The translations under genes and the position numbers were made by a program. Shown here one piece after another: positions 31,299 through 42,400 of a stretch of DNA of 64,000 bases (its first letter is position 1; each line of letters starts with the position of its first letter). The stretch is from Bolinopsis microptera (lineage: Eukaryota > Ctenophora > Tentaculata > Lobata > Bolinopsidae), in contig NC_087082.1 of assembly GCF_026151205.1 (NCBI RefSeq), positions 10,176,901 through 10,240,900 of the forward strand, given 5' to 3'. Under the pieces are notes generated by a model. It searched no databases. It had not been told where the DNA came from and saw only the letters and a list, made by a program, of their open reading frames with translations.

Positions 31299-33674
31299 TT
31301 AATATTCAATTATCCTACATACGTCTCTACACTCTTTCAAGTCCTCAAAAAATGAATTAATATATCTACAATCATTTGATTTATAATTGAACATTATTAC
31401 TGTTGAGTAGACTCTAGCCCTGGAAATAGCAGAGTAAAGAACTGGAAGAGCGAGACTGCAGTTAATTTTCTCATTTTGGGTGTCGTATCTGTAAACAAAA
31501 ATAGAGGCTGGCCACTCTGCTGACGGACAGTTTATTGAGGCAATCATGTTTATCCGGTCTTCGGTGGAATTCCATCCCTCCAATACAGAGATAATAGCGT
31601 CTGCTGTATATTTCACGGTATTGTTGTTGGCATCATCAGTCAGGTCGTATATCACCGAGATATCCTTGTTTTTAAGGCAAGGGTCAGATCCCTTCAATTT
31701 CTCAATTTCTTTGGTCAGAACATATTTCATTGTGACTGCCGGTCTATCATCCCTCAGTAAATAGATGACAGCTTTAGGACCCCGAAGAATATGTCCACTC
31801 TTCTGTTGCACCAAATTTATTGGCACACACATACCAACAAAATTCCCTTTAAATGTTTCTCTAATTTTCGATAACAGGGCCGAAATTTCGTATGTGTTTC
31901 TTAAAACCACTGACAATTCCTCTAAGTTCACGAAACATTTTCTGAATTCATCCTTGACTGCATTAAAGTGTCTAGTAAATGAGAGATGGGCAATCCCTTC
32001 ACTGATCGACTGTGCTTTATCACAAAATATCCAGATGCCAGTTTTGTTTCTATCACTATTCTTCATAATAGGGAGCAGTCCTTCAGAAATGATGTTTCCA
32101 TCAACGGTAAATAGAGTAATGAAAGTTTTGGGTTGGTAGATATCAGCGTGGATGCAATCCACCAGGTTTTGATGATCATCAACGAACACGTGATCAAATC
32201 TTGAAATGAAAGTTTTTATACTTTTGGCCAAGCATCTTGTGATTACCAGTATTACAATTTTACTGGTATCGTCACGCAGTAATAACGATCTGTGAGCTTC
32301 ATCTAAAAGACAATTAAGATCACCCTCTTCTTCGCTATAATCGTAAACAATCTCCAAACATTTTATATCTTCCCTGATACTATTCAGAACTTTGAAGCAG
32401 CGCTTCGGAGGTTGACTCATATGATTTCCTGACATCATTAAAAGAATCCTATTTTCTGGTGGTGTTGTAAGTGCAAGGTGAATTATTTTACCCAACATCA
32501 CTACGCTTTTGCCTGATCCAGCAGGACCATCCACCCATAGAAATCTCTTCTCGCTGTGAAATATATTCAGCTGTTCATTCGTCAAACAGTGTACCTTTAA
32601 GAAGTCTTTGAAGAGATCAGGTGCTTCGATCATTTCTTGATTTTCAGGATACTTCATGATCTTTCCTTTTCTTTTTCCCTTTCTAGCGGTCTCCTTTGGT
32701 TTTGCTTCATCGACTGATTTCCGTGTGACAAAAGCTCTTTGGAGTTTTTCATTTGTATCCATGATACATTGTGGCAAGCTACACGATGTGTCCTTCCAGT
32801 TGTTACCTTGATCGATGCACCACAATCCAAGAAGAATACTTTTAAGTCTATTTGCAGATTTCCTTGCCTTGTTTATAGGAGAATTTGTCTCAAAATCGTC
32901 GATCATCCAGTTTAAATCAACTATATCTTCACTGAACAAAATAGTTTTATCTGAGCGGTACCGCTCGTCCACCTCTTCCATAGAAATGTTACTGAAGATC
33001 GTGAAGTCGTACACCATGACCAATGGGTCAATAGATTTGATGAGATCTACCATCTTATTCCGCTGCCTGACTGCGTCTTCACAGCATGCCTCGAACTTTA
33101 CTGCGTTTTTCCTTTGGAGTGGCATCCCGTCTCTTCGGACGCTGCATTTGGAACTCGACTCAGAAATGGTTGATGAGGCTTCATACTTAGTAACTGAGAG
33201 TCCTTTCACCTCAAACACCACTACAAAGTTATCTCCTATAACCACAAAATCAGTTTCGCCGTCTAAATTGGCCCCTGGTTGATGGCAAGGGTGCAGTTCT
33301 TGTCCCTTTTTGCACTTCTTCTTATCACCCGACTGTTCGCAATTTTTCTTATGGCAATTATGATTCGGAATAAAAGCGGCGTATTGATCATGAGTGTAAA
33401 GCACTTGATGGAGAACAACGACGTTTCTTTTTACCTCCTCCAAACACCTGTAAACTTTAACCTCTGCCTCATATCCGTTTTGATTTCGTTTCTCGGCTGC
33501 AGTTTATCCCTCCAATTGAACATTTTCTGGAAGCTTATCAATATGTTTGCAGTCCGGTATTGGGGGCATCATGAATGCACATGAAGTCCCATCTCCTTGC
33601 TGACAATATTTCGTCAGAAGCTGACTGCCAATACTTTCCTCAATTATTTTTCTAAGTTCAGACTGTCGTTTCAT
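31299..33674 (-). pseudogene. NERD nuclease-SF1 helicase fusion, one in-frame stop
   Basis: An uninterrupted frame of ~734 residues ends at 31299. In the same frame, upstream of a single TAA (33504-33506), there are 56 more codons beginning at an ATG (33672-33674). Joined, it would be about 790 residues. The segment starting NGYEAEVKVYRC has the look of a NERD domain; GETDFVVIGD and FEVKG supply the acidic/Glu-x-Lys catalytic set, with a Cys/His-rich insert between. Then come Walker A (GPAGSGKS, about 32505-32528), a Walker B-like HVFVDDHQN, and a late SAISRAR motif VI of UvrD/Rep-like or DUF2075 helicases. No ATG precedes the nuclease core after the stop. A short intron removing the stop would be only 25 nt, so I treat it as a recent nonsense copy, or possibly read-through. 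Its relatives are common in bacterial defence and nucleic-acid repair; the role in animals is unknown. Confidence 0.72.
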
Positions 33675-33773
33675 TATCTTAAAAACTAAAATTGTTAGTT
33701 ACACTAATAGGGAAGAGAATTGTCGTTATAATGATCTATAACTATAACTATAAGACATTACACGTTTTACAGT

Positions 33774-34954
33774 CAGGGGTCGACCGAGGGACCATTTTTG
33801 AACGAGGCGAAACACAACGAAATTTAACCGAGGCCGAGGCAAACCGAGGAATGCCTGTACTAACCGAGGCCGAGGAGTGACATTTTTGGCCAAGAAATTT
33901 GTATGTTGAAAAAAAAACACATGATTTAGCGGCCAGATTAGTTAGTTTTATAATAGTAGTATAGTATATACTATAAATAAGCCTACATTATAATAAATTT
34001 TCAAAAGACTTCTGACATGGCGATAAGTCCAGTCTCTTGATATACCCGCGTCCCACGTATGCAACATAAATATTAATAAGTATCTCCATGATCTCTCACT
34101 AGCCTGACTGACAATTTTCTCGAATGACTGACAATGTTTCTTCTTTTCCCCATTTAGAATACAAAGATTAGTACATTTTAGCTTATGATTAATATTATAT
34201 TTTTACCTATAGTTTACCTAGATTTCACAGTCTATTTCTATGCAATATATTTCTTTATCTTGCTTATCACCGTCTTCACACTCTTTATTATATTTATGCA
34301 TTATGGCTCTTAGTCTTACTAATTCGCTCGCCCAAAAATTATCGCGTGACTTTGGTTTTTATGGTTTTGCAGCCGAACAAAACGGTTTTAGTTTTACATA
34401 AACCCTAATCCTAACCCTAACCATAACCTCGAATCTATCCATAACTCTAACCACAACCCGAGCCCTAAACAATCGAATTCGTGTTTTACTAGCCTGTCAC
34501 GTGACCAAAACAGTTTTTTGCCCATAACTCCCCAGGCTTCCAGGGAACCATTTTTACCTTACAGTTACGTCATGGGGGTGATTCGGAATCAGCGTAAAAA
34601 AATACACCGAATTATATCACTTTCATACCCTTATATTATTATTACATCCGCTTTTTTTCTGTAATTTATCAATTAATCCACCTTCTCACCGTATGTACAT
34701 ATTGTATACGTGTCCCGTCGCGTACGTACTTTGTACTTTAATTTTATAATTCAGATTTCACTAAAAAAATAAACTTTAATGTTTAAAAGTATCAAAAAGA
34801 ATTGGCATTCAAAAATTTCTCGATAAAACTAAAATTTTCGGTTTTTTGTTCAAAATTAGCCGATGCCGAGGATAAGCACAACAAAATTTATCAAGGCTGA
34901 GGCAAACCGAAATATAACTATTTTGGCTGAGGCCGAGGACTCGGTCGACCCCTG
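33774..34954. mobile_element. Non-autonomous hAT-type transposon, 1.18 kb
   Basis: The ends CAGGGGTCGACCGAG (33774) and CTCGGTCGACCCCTG (to 34954) are perfect 15-bp inverted repeats with the hAT CAGGG start. The flanking octamers TTTACAGT (33766-33773) and CTTACAGT (34955-34962) match at 7 of 8, the hAT target size. Subterminal CCGAGGCCGAGG motifs recur near both ends. No transposase frame inside. It carries a degenerate CCTAACCCTAA stretch and one copy of a dispersed GTCACGTGAC repeat. Confidence 0.8.
34460..34600 (+). repeat. Dispersed repeat, copy inside the hAT element
   Basis: GCCCTAAACAAT...GAATTC then CCTGTCACGTGACCAAAACAG, AGGGAACCATTTTTACC and a GTCATGG-GGTGATTCGG end. Shares order and wording with 34972-35105 and, more weakly, 25023-25110. 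The 10-bp core GTCACGTGAC is palindromic and contains an E-box. Confidence 0.75.
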
Positions 34955-34971
34955 CTTACAGTTGTACAAAA

Positions 34972-35105
34972 ATAAGCCCTAAACAATAGAATTCATGTTT
35001 TACTAGCCTGTCACGTGACCAAAACGGTTTTTTGGCCATAACTCTCCAGGGAAGCATTTTTACCCTACTATATACGTCATGGAGGGTGATTCGGACTCAG
35101 CGTCC
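34972..35105 (+). repeat. Dispersed repeat, copy just right of the hAT element
   Basis: Second, closer copy of the repeat described at 34460, starting about ten bases beyond the right hAT target duplication. Confidence 0.75.
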
Positions 35106-35387
35106 AAAAATTAAAAATGGGCCCCCAAAAATTTTCTTAAAATTTGGGCGAGCAATTCAGTAGGAGCGGTAATTGTATTCCGCGCAAGCGATTTTCAATC
35201 GCGCACCCTGAAAATCGAGCTGAGTCTAAAATATAACTTCTCCTACATTTTTTGAGCAATCACCTTGAAACTTTCAGGATATGTTCTAAGGACCATTTGA
35301 TCAGAATTTTAAAATAGGCCTTAATAGAAAATTTTGTATTCAATTTTGAAAATCTTAAACCTCGTTTTTTGACGATTTTTCAACTGC

Positions 35388-35629
35388 CCCCTTAACAACA
35401 CTCCTTAAGTTTAACAACACGTCCTTAACAACACCTCCTTAACTACACCTCCTTAACAACACCTCCTTAACAACACCTCCTTAATAACACCTCCTAAACA
35501 ACACCTCCTTAACAACACCTCCTTAATAACACCTCCTAAACAACACCTCCTTAACAACACCTCCTTAACAACACCTCCTTAACAACACCTCCTTTACAAC
35601 ACCTCCTCAACAACACCTCATGTCCTTAA
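35388..35629. repeat. Minisatellite, 15-bp unit
   Basis: About 15 copies of CCTCCTTAACAACAC with single-base variants (TAATAACAC, TTTACAACAC, CTCAACAACAC). No coding content. Confidence 0.92.
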
Positions 35630-36551
35630 CGTAGAAATGGAAACTGAGTAGTCATGATAAGGCGTGCTCCTCGAATATAGAACAAAACACAGTTCGCGTC
35701 ACAACAAACTACAAATCTAACCACATGACACTAGGATATTATGATAAGTGATATCACTATCAGTAACATGAGCTCCCCAAGTTATAAAGCTAAGACTTCT
35801 AGAAGCTTCTACAGCAGGCTTTAGGTAAACTCTTGATGTGCTGATGTTTGCTAAAATTTAGCTTGGGTCCACAAAATCGTTATAAAATTGTGCTGTCGAG
35901 AACAGAAATCAATAAATGTGGGATGTGGGTGCTAAATTAAACTTAATTTTGCTGAACCCTGGTCACTAAGAGCAGTTGTTAGATTTACTTCTGTCGTATA
36001 TCTGCTGATACATAAATACATAAAAAATGCTGTCTTTTATGACATTTTTTATGTCAATAAATTTTTGTCGAATCATGGTCGATGAGTTTTCTAAGATATG
36101 GGAAGTTGTACCTAAAAAGAGTGTTCCATTCAAATACCCTACAAAGAGAGTCTGCTGCTTTTCATCAATTTAATTTTAGAGCTGCTGTAAATTTATTTTA
36201 CACGGCTGTGAGCTGACAGCTGTTTCTGTACGTCTTTTTTCTCCGCGAAGACACGGGTTCTACAATGAAAAAATATACTTTAACTTTACAAACCCTCAGT
36301 CCAAAATATTAGTCATACTATTAGCATATCATAATGAAATGGAAACATATTAAGTACAGCGTTAATGAAGTTTAAGGAATAAAACTCAGGAGACGTCAAT
36401 GGACCTAACACCCTTGCATTGTTCTACAGTGAGAATTGCTTGATTAGTAGTCCATCTGGCTGGATCAGGGTACATATTTAAGGGTCGAGCTAGATCGTGA
36501 GATATCATTACATTTACAGACCAACAGAAACGTTCGAGTATTGCAGACAAA
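35630..36551. other. Intergenic and promoter of protease copy 2
   Basis: The right part from about 36105 is duplicated from 19446-19915, including the TATA-like motif at 36471-36484. The left part is unique. Confidence 0.6.
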
Positions 36552-37793
36552 ATGAAGATCCTCTTCTTCCTATTCCTTGCCGGAGCTGCCCTGGCTAAGG
36601 AGTCCCCACTTAAAGCAATTCTACGATCACCCGTGGAAACTCTGAAGCTCTACAATTCCTTTAAAGGCGAGCAGCAACTCTCTTTTCAAGCAGCTGAAGA
36701 TCGAATGAGATTCCGACTGTTCAGAAAAAGTGCGGAGTTTGTGGCAGAGGAAAATTCTGTTGAAGGAGAGACGGCAGAGTTCGCTCTCAACTTCTTCTCT
36801 GCGTTGACTGAGTCCGAGAAACAATCATGGCTAGGGTTTAACGCTACCGGTGCAGAACCAAACCCTCTCCCTGAACTAAACTCTGGGCTTAAAAGTGATA
36901 AGACCCCAGATGAAAAACTGTGGACTGATGAAGGTAAAGTGACCGCTGTAAGAAACCAAGGGGCATGCGGATCCTGCTGGACCTTCGGAGCAGTTGGTGG
37001 TCTGGAGACAAGGTACGCTAGAGTAGCTGGATTTCTGAAGAGATTCTCTGAGCAAGAGTTTCTGGACTGTGTTTACGAAGGAAGGAAAGATGGGTGTAGG
37101 GGAGGTTGGATGAAGGATGCCTACGAATATTCAGCTCGAGCTGGAGGACGCCTCGCTAGGGCAGCAGATTACCCATACACTCAACGAGACGAGTACTGCC
37201 AGGCTTCCAGCAAGCCTGATGCCATGATCGCCGCAAAGATTTGGGGGAATGTTGCAGTTGAACGAAGTGAGCAGTCTAATATCAATGCTTTGGCAGACGG
37301 ATCTCTTGCTGTTGCCTTTCAGGTCACTGACAGATTCCAAAGTTACAGCAATGGAATCTTGAAAGACGAGACGTGCAGGGGATATCCTAACCATGCAGTT
37401 ACTGCAGTGGGATACACTAAGGACTACGTTCTGGTAAAGAACTCTTGGGGTGAATACTGGGGAGATGCTGGATACGTGAAGTTTACACGAAACCACCACA
37501 ACTGTCATCTGTGGAACTTCAGCAGTTACCCTAGTCTAGTTCCTACTGGAATAGTGGACGACGACAAAGCCCGACCCACAACTGGTCCGCGACCTGATCC
37601 TAATCCTAATTGCAGAGATAATGACCCAAACTGCATCAAGGATTGGTGCGTAAACGCCTACATTGTTAAGGATCACTGTCAGAGGACCTGTGGTGCGTGT
37701 ACTGATGGTGGAGATGATGATGGAGAAGATGGCTGTCCTGGGGGCACGACACTGTGTCCTGATGGAATCTGCAGACACGAACACATGTGTTAG
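36552..37793 (+). CDS. Secreted papain-family cysteine protease with ShKT module, copy 2
   Basis: An intronless gene of 413 residues, duplicate of the gene at 19916. Signal peptide MKILFFLFLAGAALA; catalytic residues Gln136, Cys142 (ACGSCWTFG), His281 and Asn297 are all present. The differences from copy 1 lie mainly in the linker and in the ShKT module (CRDNDPNC...CGAC, six Cys kept). The acidic spacer is shorter by about 13 residues in total, and the final four-Cys piece is identical. Changes around the binding surface (for example RNGC to KDGC, and AGNVPVAQ to WGNVAVER) suggest mild divergence after duplication. No sign of inactivation. Confidence 0.9.
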   Translation: MKILFFLFLAGAALAKESPLKAILRSPVETLKLYNSFKGEQQLSFQAAEDRMRFRLFRKSAEFVAEENSVEGETAEFALNFFSALTESEKQSWLGFNATGAEPNPLPELNSGLKSDKTPDEKLWTDEGKVTAVRNQGACGSCWTFGAVGGLETRYARVAGFLKRFSEQEFLDCVYEGRKDGCRGGWMKDAYEYSARAGGRLARAADYPYTQRDEYCQASSKPDAMIAAKIWGNVAVERSEQSNINALADGSLAVAFQVTDRFQSYSNGILKDETCRGYPNHAVTAVGYTKDYVLVKNSWGEYWGDAGYVKFTRNHHNCHLWNFSSYPSLVPTGIVDDDKARPTTGPRPDPNPNCRDNDPNCIKDWCVNAYIVKDHCQRTCGACTDGGDDDGEDGCPGGTTLCPDGICRHEHMC

Positions 37794-39347
37794 TTTACAA
37801 CTTTACACGTCTTTACAATTTGTAAAATTGCAATTTGTCATTAATTGCCTTGCATTTTAATATCTGTCGTTTTATTTGAAATCTTCCCCAATGTGTAAAC
37901 GTTTGGGCCACGTTATAACATGGTAACTTTTCATGTTTAAGTCAATAAAATTGCAATTTGGACCAAACCACTTTTCGAGGCAGCTACCTAACATTTGCCA
38001 TACAGTAAAACCTCTATAAAAAACCTTTTTTTTAAAGTCACATTTCCTGTGGTACATCCTGTAGAAGTTTTACTGTATTTCATATTCAATATTTTGTGAA
38101 ACGTTTCGAACTCACCTTTTAATTAATATCACACCGCTACTTTCTATTAAAATTAAAATATAAAAAAGGATTAATCTTTGAGTCAAATTACCTGATCATT
38201 TGGGGAACATCCCAAGCTAGGGTTCAATTTTAAAATCAGCAACAAAATTCTTCAAATTACTTTTTCGTCAAATTATTGAAAATAACATTTTTTAAATGTG
38301 TGTTTTGGCAAAGAATTAGACACGGTTGTTTAGAATTGTATACTATAAACAATAACATAGAGCATCTTATTACCAATACAGCAATACATCCATCTTATAC
38401 ACATTGAGGAGGTTGCAAAGCACCACTCCTAATTATATACTCCTAATTGTATACTCCTAATTATATACTCCTAATTATATAATCCTGCTCCTTAATTATA
38501 CACAGGATAAAATTCATAGTAAACAGTTAATAATATTGAAACTGAAAGGCAAAGCCATGTAAATTATTTCTATTATTTAGTATATATACGTTAAGTGTCA
38601 AAATGATATCGTACGGTTAATCGGGTAATTGATAGATTTGCTTAAATATGACAAAATACTTAAAAATTTAAATAAGAATTAAATATAAAAACATGAGACT
38701 CGTTTATAATATGCGTCGTCAAGGGTACAGTAAACCAAAAATTTAAAAATTGAGCTGACAGATTACAATTACAAGGATAACAAAAAGTTCACCCGATACC
38801 CGAACAAGATCAGTTTTATGTTAACAATTAGCATCAAAGTTTCATCAACTGAATTATTAGATATTGTGACATTACCCAGGACCCTGGTATATAAGTTCAG
38901 TACTGGAGATTGTCTGAGAAAACGAGTGTAACACGGGTTCAATGTGTTCTGCAATCAGGGTTTCTCTGGTCATGCTCTTGTTTGAACGGTTCTTTATCAC
39001 AATCTGAAAGGGTTCATTGGTTCAAATCAAGACCAATATTTTTGAAATTTTACAAACCAATTCAGTATTTGGTAGATTTTAGGTCTACTAATACGATAAA
39101 GTTCCCGTAGATCTGTACAAGAGAAGTGTTCATTTTCAGGAGATCTGAAAGTCTCGTTATTTCATTACATGTTTTCACTGGATAGTAACCTAACTACATA
39201 TTATGATATAATAACTATACACAGCGAGTCCGAGAAGTAGTTTACCAAAGGGATTTCTCAATAATAATGTTTACGAAGTAGCAATGGGTGCTATTAGAGT
39301 TGATATGACCAGGGCTGAATAGTTGGCATTTGTCATTAATACAGAGA
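37794..39347. other. Intergenic
   Basis: No gene seen. The first ~85 bases match the 3' flank of protease copy 1. A small ACTCCTAATTATAT tandem lies at about 38425-38485. Confidence 0.5.
38425..38485. repeat. Short tandem, ACTCCTAATTATAT
   Basis: Four to five 14-bp copies, with one TTGT variant. Confidence 0.8.
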
Positions 39348-39413
39348 TTAACTAGAGGTTAAACAAGCTGAGAGTGGCTTTTTTACAACATAAACCAAAG
39401 TAAAACATTTTAC

Positions 39414-42400
39414 CTGAGATATGAGAGTGTATAAACGAATGATGTGGTCCATGTCGGCTGTCTTTAATAGTTCCACTATCTGCTGTATTATCAAATCTGC
39501 ACTGTGGGAGTCCTGGGTGGTACGAAACGGTTAAAGGTTGAGACGGAATGGGGCCAGGGGTTGCAATAAATATTTGTAATAATTAATATACGTCAAATAT
39601 TTGTAATATTTTTCAGAATTTTAGGCCAGGACTGATAGATCACACGGTATCTGGTCACACATTTTACCACTGTCCCCAGGTGCTCCGCGAACTGGCACGT
39701 TTTACATCCTAACATGTTTATTTACGCAAACAACCTTGTTATCACCCTCTATCTTCCCCCTTCTACCTTATTGTGAAGTGTGTGTGAAGTACCTGAGGGT
39801 GAGAAGTTGTGCCGTTAATCTGATCACTGTCCTCCTCTGCAGATACACTGTGTCTCCCCCGGTACTGTCCTGTTAATAACAGAGTCAGTACTGTTAGTTA
39901 CATCCCGCTATCACTTACTATAGTAATGTAATACTTGATAAACGTCTAATGATGAAAACATGTAGAGCTTCAACATGAAAAGCGGCGTGATTTAAATTTA
40001 TCGGCGCCGGCGTAAACGGCGTGGGCTGACAATATAAGTGGACAGTTATAGTCGTTGGAAGAGTTGAGCCTAAGCTATGGTCAGTCATATGCTCAAATAG
40101 CACAGCAATCAGCCTGTCAATATTTGGCACGATATGGGTATAAGCGTATACACACCATGATTACATTAATTAATGCAAACTAGAAAATGAACAATAAGCT
40201 CCATATCTCTTAGTCAGTACAGTGTACCTGAATTCCTAGCGCTCTCAGTTCTGGACCTTCCGTGTTGTGACTCTGTTTCTTTTTGCTCGGCCCGTGCAGC
40301 TCTAGCAGTCTTGATTTCTTCGCAAAGGGTGGCAAAATCTTCATCTAGTTCAGTGTCTGAAGGGGATGTGTTAAACGTGATGAAATTATCGTGTGGTATC
40401 GTGTGGTTCTAGTACAGTGCTCACGTGTTTTCGTTCGGGTCAATTTTAATAATCACTCGAAATATCATTCTGATTTCAGATATCATTGAAAATGTTGATG
40501 ACAAGAAAATGTTTTAATAGAATTGTGTACTTTGTCTTGAAGTTCAGAGATATGGTGGATATAGTTCTGTGTGAAGAAGGGCCCCCAAGGCTCAAGACTA
40601 TGATAATCACATTTTAATCATTCTTTGATTATAGACCCAGGCTGTGATTATTCATGATAACCAGTCTAAGCACAGACTTGAGAATAAGACTAACACATAA
40701 TTCTAACATGCACTTTCCCTATCTCAAGACTATGAGCATGAATAACCCATGCTGAATAACCCTATCTAGGGATGATTATAGCTGTAGCATATATTCCACA
40801 ATCTCCTCGACATGCTGCGCTGGGGAGTGGGGACTGATTAGGTAGCTTTTCTAGCCAGGGATTTGTGCTGCACATTAGTCTAGTTAAAGCAAAGAAGTAA
40901 GAATCTCACGTTCAACTATCTTTCACAATTTACAGTATGACTTATACAAAGGTATTTCGTCTCCCTGGGTGTCCTCCACGAAACAGTTACGATCAAACTT
41001 AGGCTGTAATATTTACGATCGTGAGACATCCACTGTCAAAGTTACTATCAATCTGTCCACGAAACGTTAATCGATTTAAGCCTTACGATTGAACTTTAGC
41101 TACTTACGATATAACTTTACGATCTACATATGATATCCTACTACCACCTTATTAACCCAAATAAGGAGCGTGATGGTTGCGTGAGGTGAATCACGCGATC
41201 GTAGATTCAAAATTTGATCGTAAGTTGAACTTTTGGTTGATCGTAGAAATGGCCACTTACGATATAACTCACGACACCTATTTGTCAACTTTTAGGGACT
41301 TACGATCAACTTAGAGGTCGATATTTAGAATTAAGTGCAACAACCATGAGGTTAAAGTCAAGAAGGTCTAAAATGGATCTAATTGTATAATGTGCTACCG
41401 AGAAAAGTACTTAGCAAAGTAACATGAGGAAATTAAACTACTATAAGGGGATAAATGGTGATCGTGAGATAATAACTACAAACCATGCCTCATGATAGAC
41501 GATAAAGTGAGTATATGAATGGAAAGAGCTAAATAATTAACTCCGGTAATTAAATACTGGTATTACATAAAATAGTGAAGTCCACACGTTTAAAATTCTG
41601 TCCATTATAGAAACTGTGCCGGGGTAATTTAAGCGGGAAAAAACTAACAGCAGGAGCCGGGATTATCAGAATCTATCCCGCCCGCCCGTTCTTCGCTCAA
41701 ATTTGTTTTCTGTTATAATTATCAGTTATCAACCTTCATCATGCAGACCGTATCTGATATTACCGCTATTACTCCACCTTCTGATCCTATAGACCGGCCT
41801 TCCTCATCCAATACTGAACAGATCTCATCGGATTCGACAGGACCTCCTTTGGACACTGACCTAACTACTTTAGACGCTGACCTCGCTACTTTAGACACTG
41901 AACTCGCTAGAATTACATCAGATGGCGACCTCACTACTTCGGATAATGGAATAACCCCGCCGATAACCATCATCAATGCCTCACTAGGGAAAAGGAAAAG
42001 AAAGAAACAGAAGGCGGAGCCCGTAACTGCAGTTGTCAAGAAGGAACGAGCACGGAACTTCACCTCGGAGGAGGTGCAAGTTATTATGCAGGAAGCGGGG
42101 AAGAATACAGCTATTATCAAAGGCCGATTCACGCCTACTATAACCAGCGAGGCAAAGGAGAAATTGTGGTTAGCAATAACTAAGTCGGTGAACGCGATCA
42201 ACGGTAAAGGAGACAGAGAATGGAAGGATGTTAGGAAGAAATGGATCGACACTTCATGCTCTGCTAGGTCCAAGCTTCGCAACATTGAAAAGGAGCAGCG
42301 AAAGACTGGTGGTGGCGCCAGCTCAGCCCCCCCTCTCAGCAAGGTGGAAACCCTTGCTTTGGACAGTATATCAGGAACAACTGTTCGGGGTATTCTATTA

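Noticed and set aside
33500-33530. A 25-nt intron removing the TAA in the NERD-helicase gene
   Set aside because: GT and AG exist, but the length is far below any usual animal intron.
34385-34450. CCTAACCCTAA stretch as an interstitial telomere
   Set aside because: Only a few degenerate units inside a transposon; the 24.9-kb stretch is even weaker.
39020-39060. GGTTCAAATC resembling a tRNA B box
   Set aside because: No A box, acceptor stem or anticodon arm can be folded around it.
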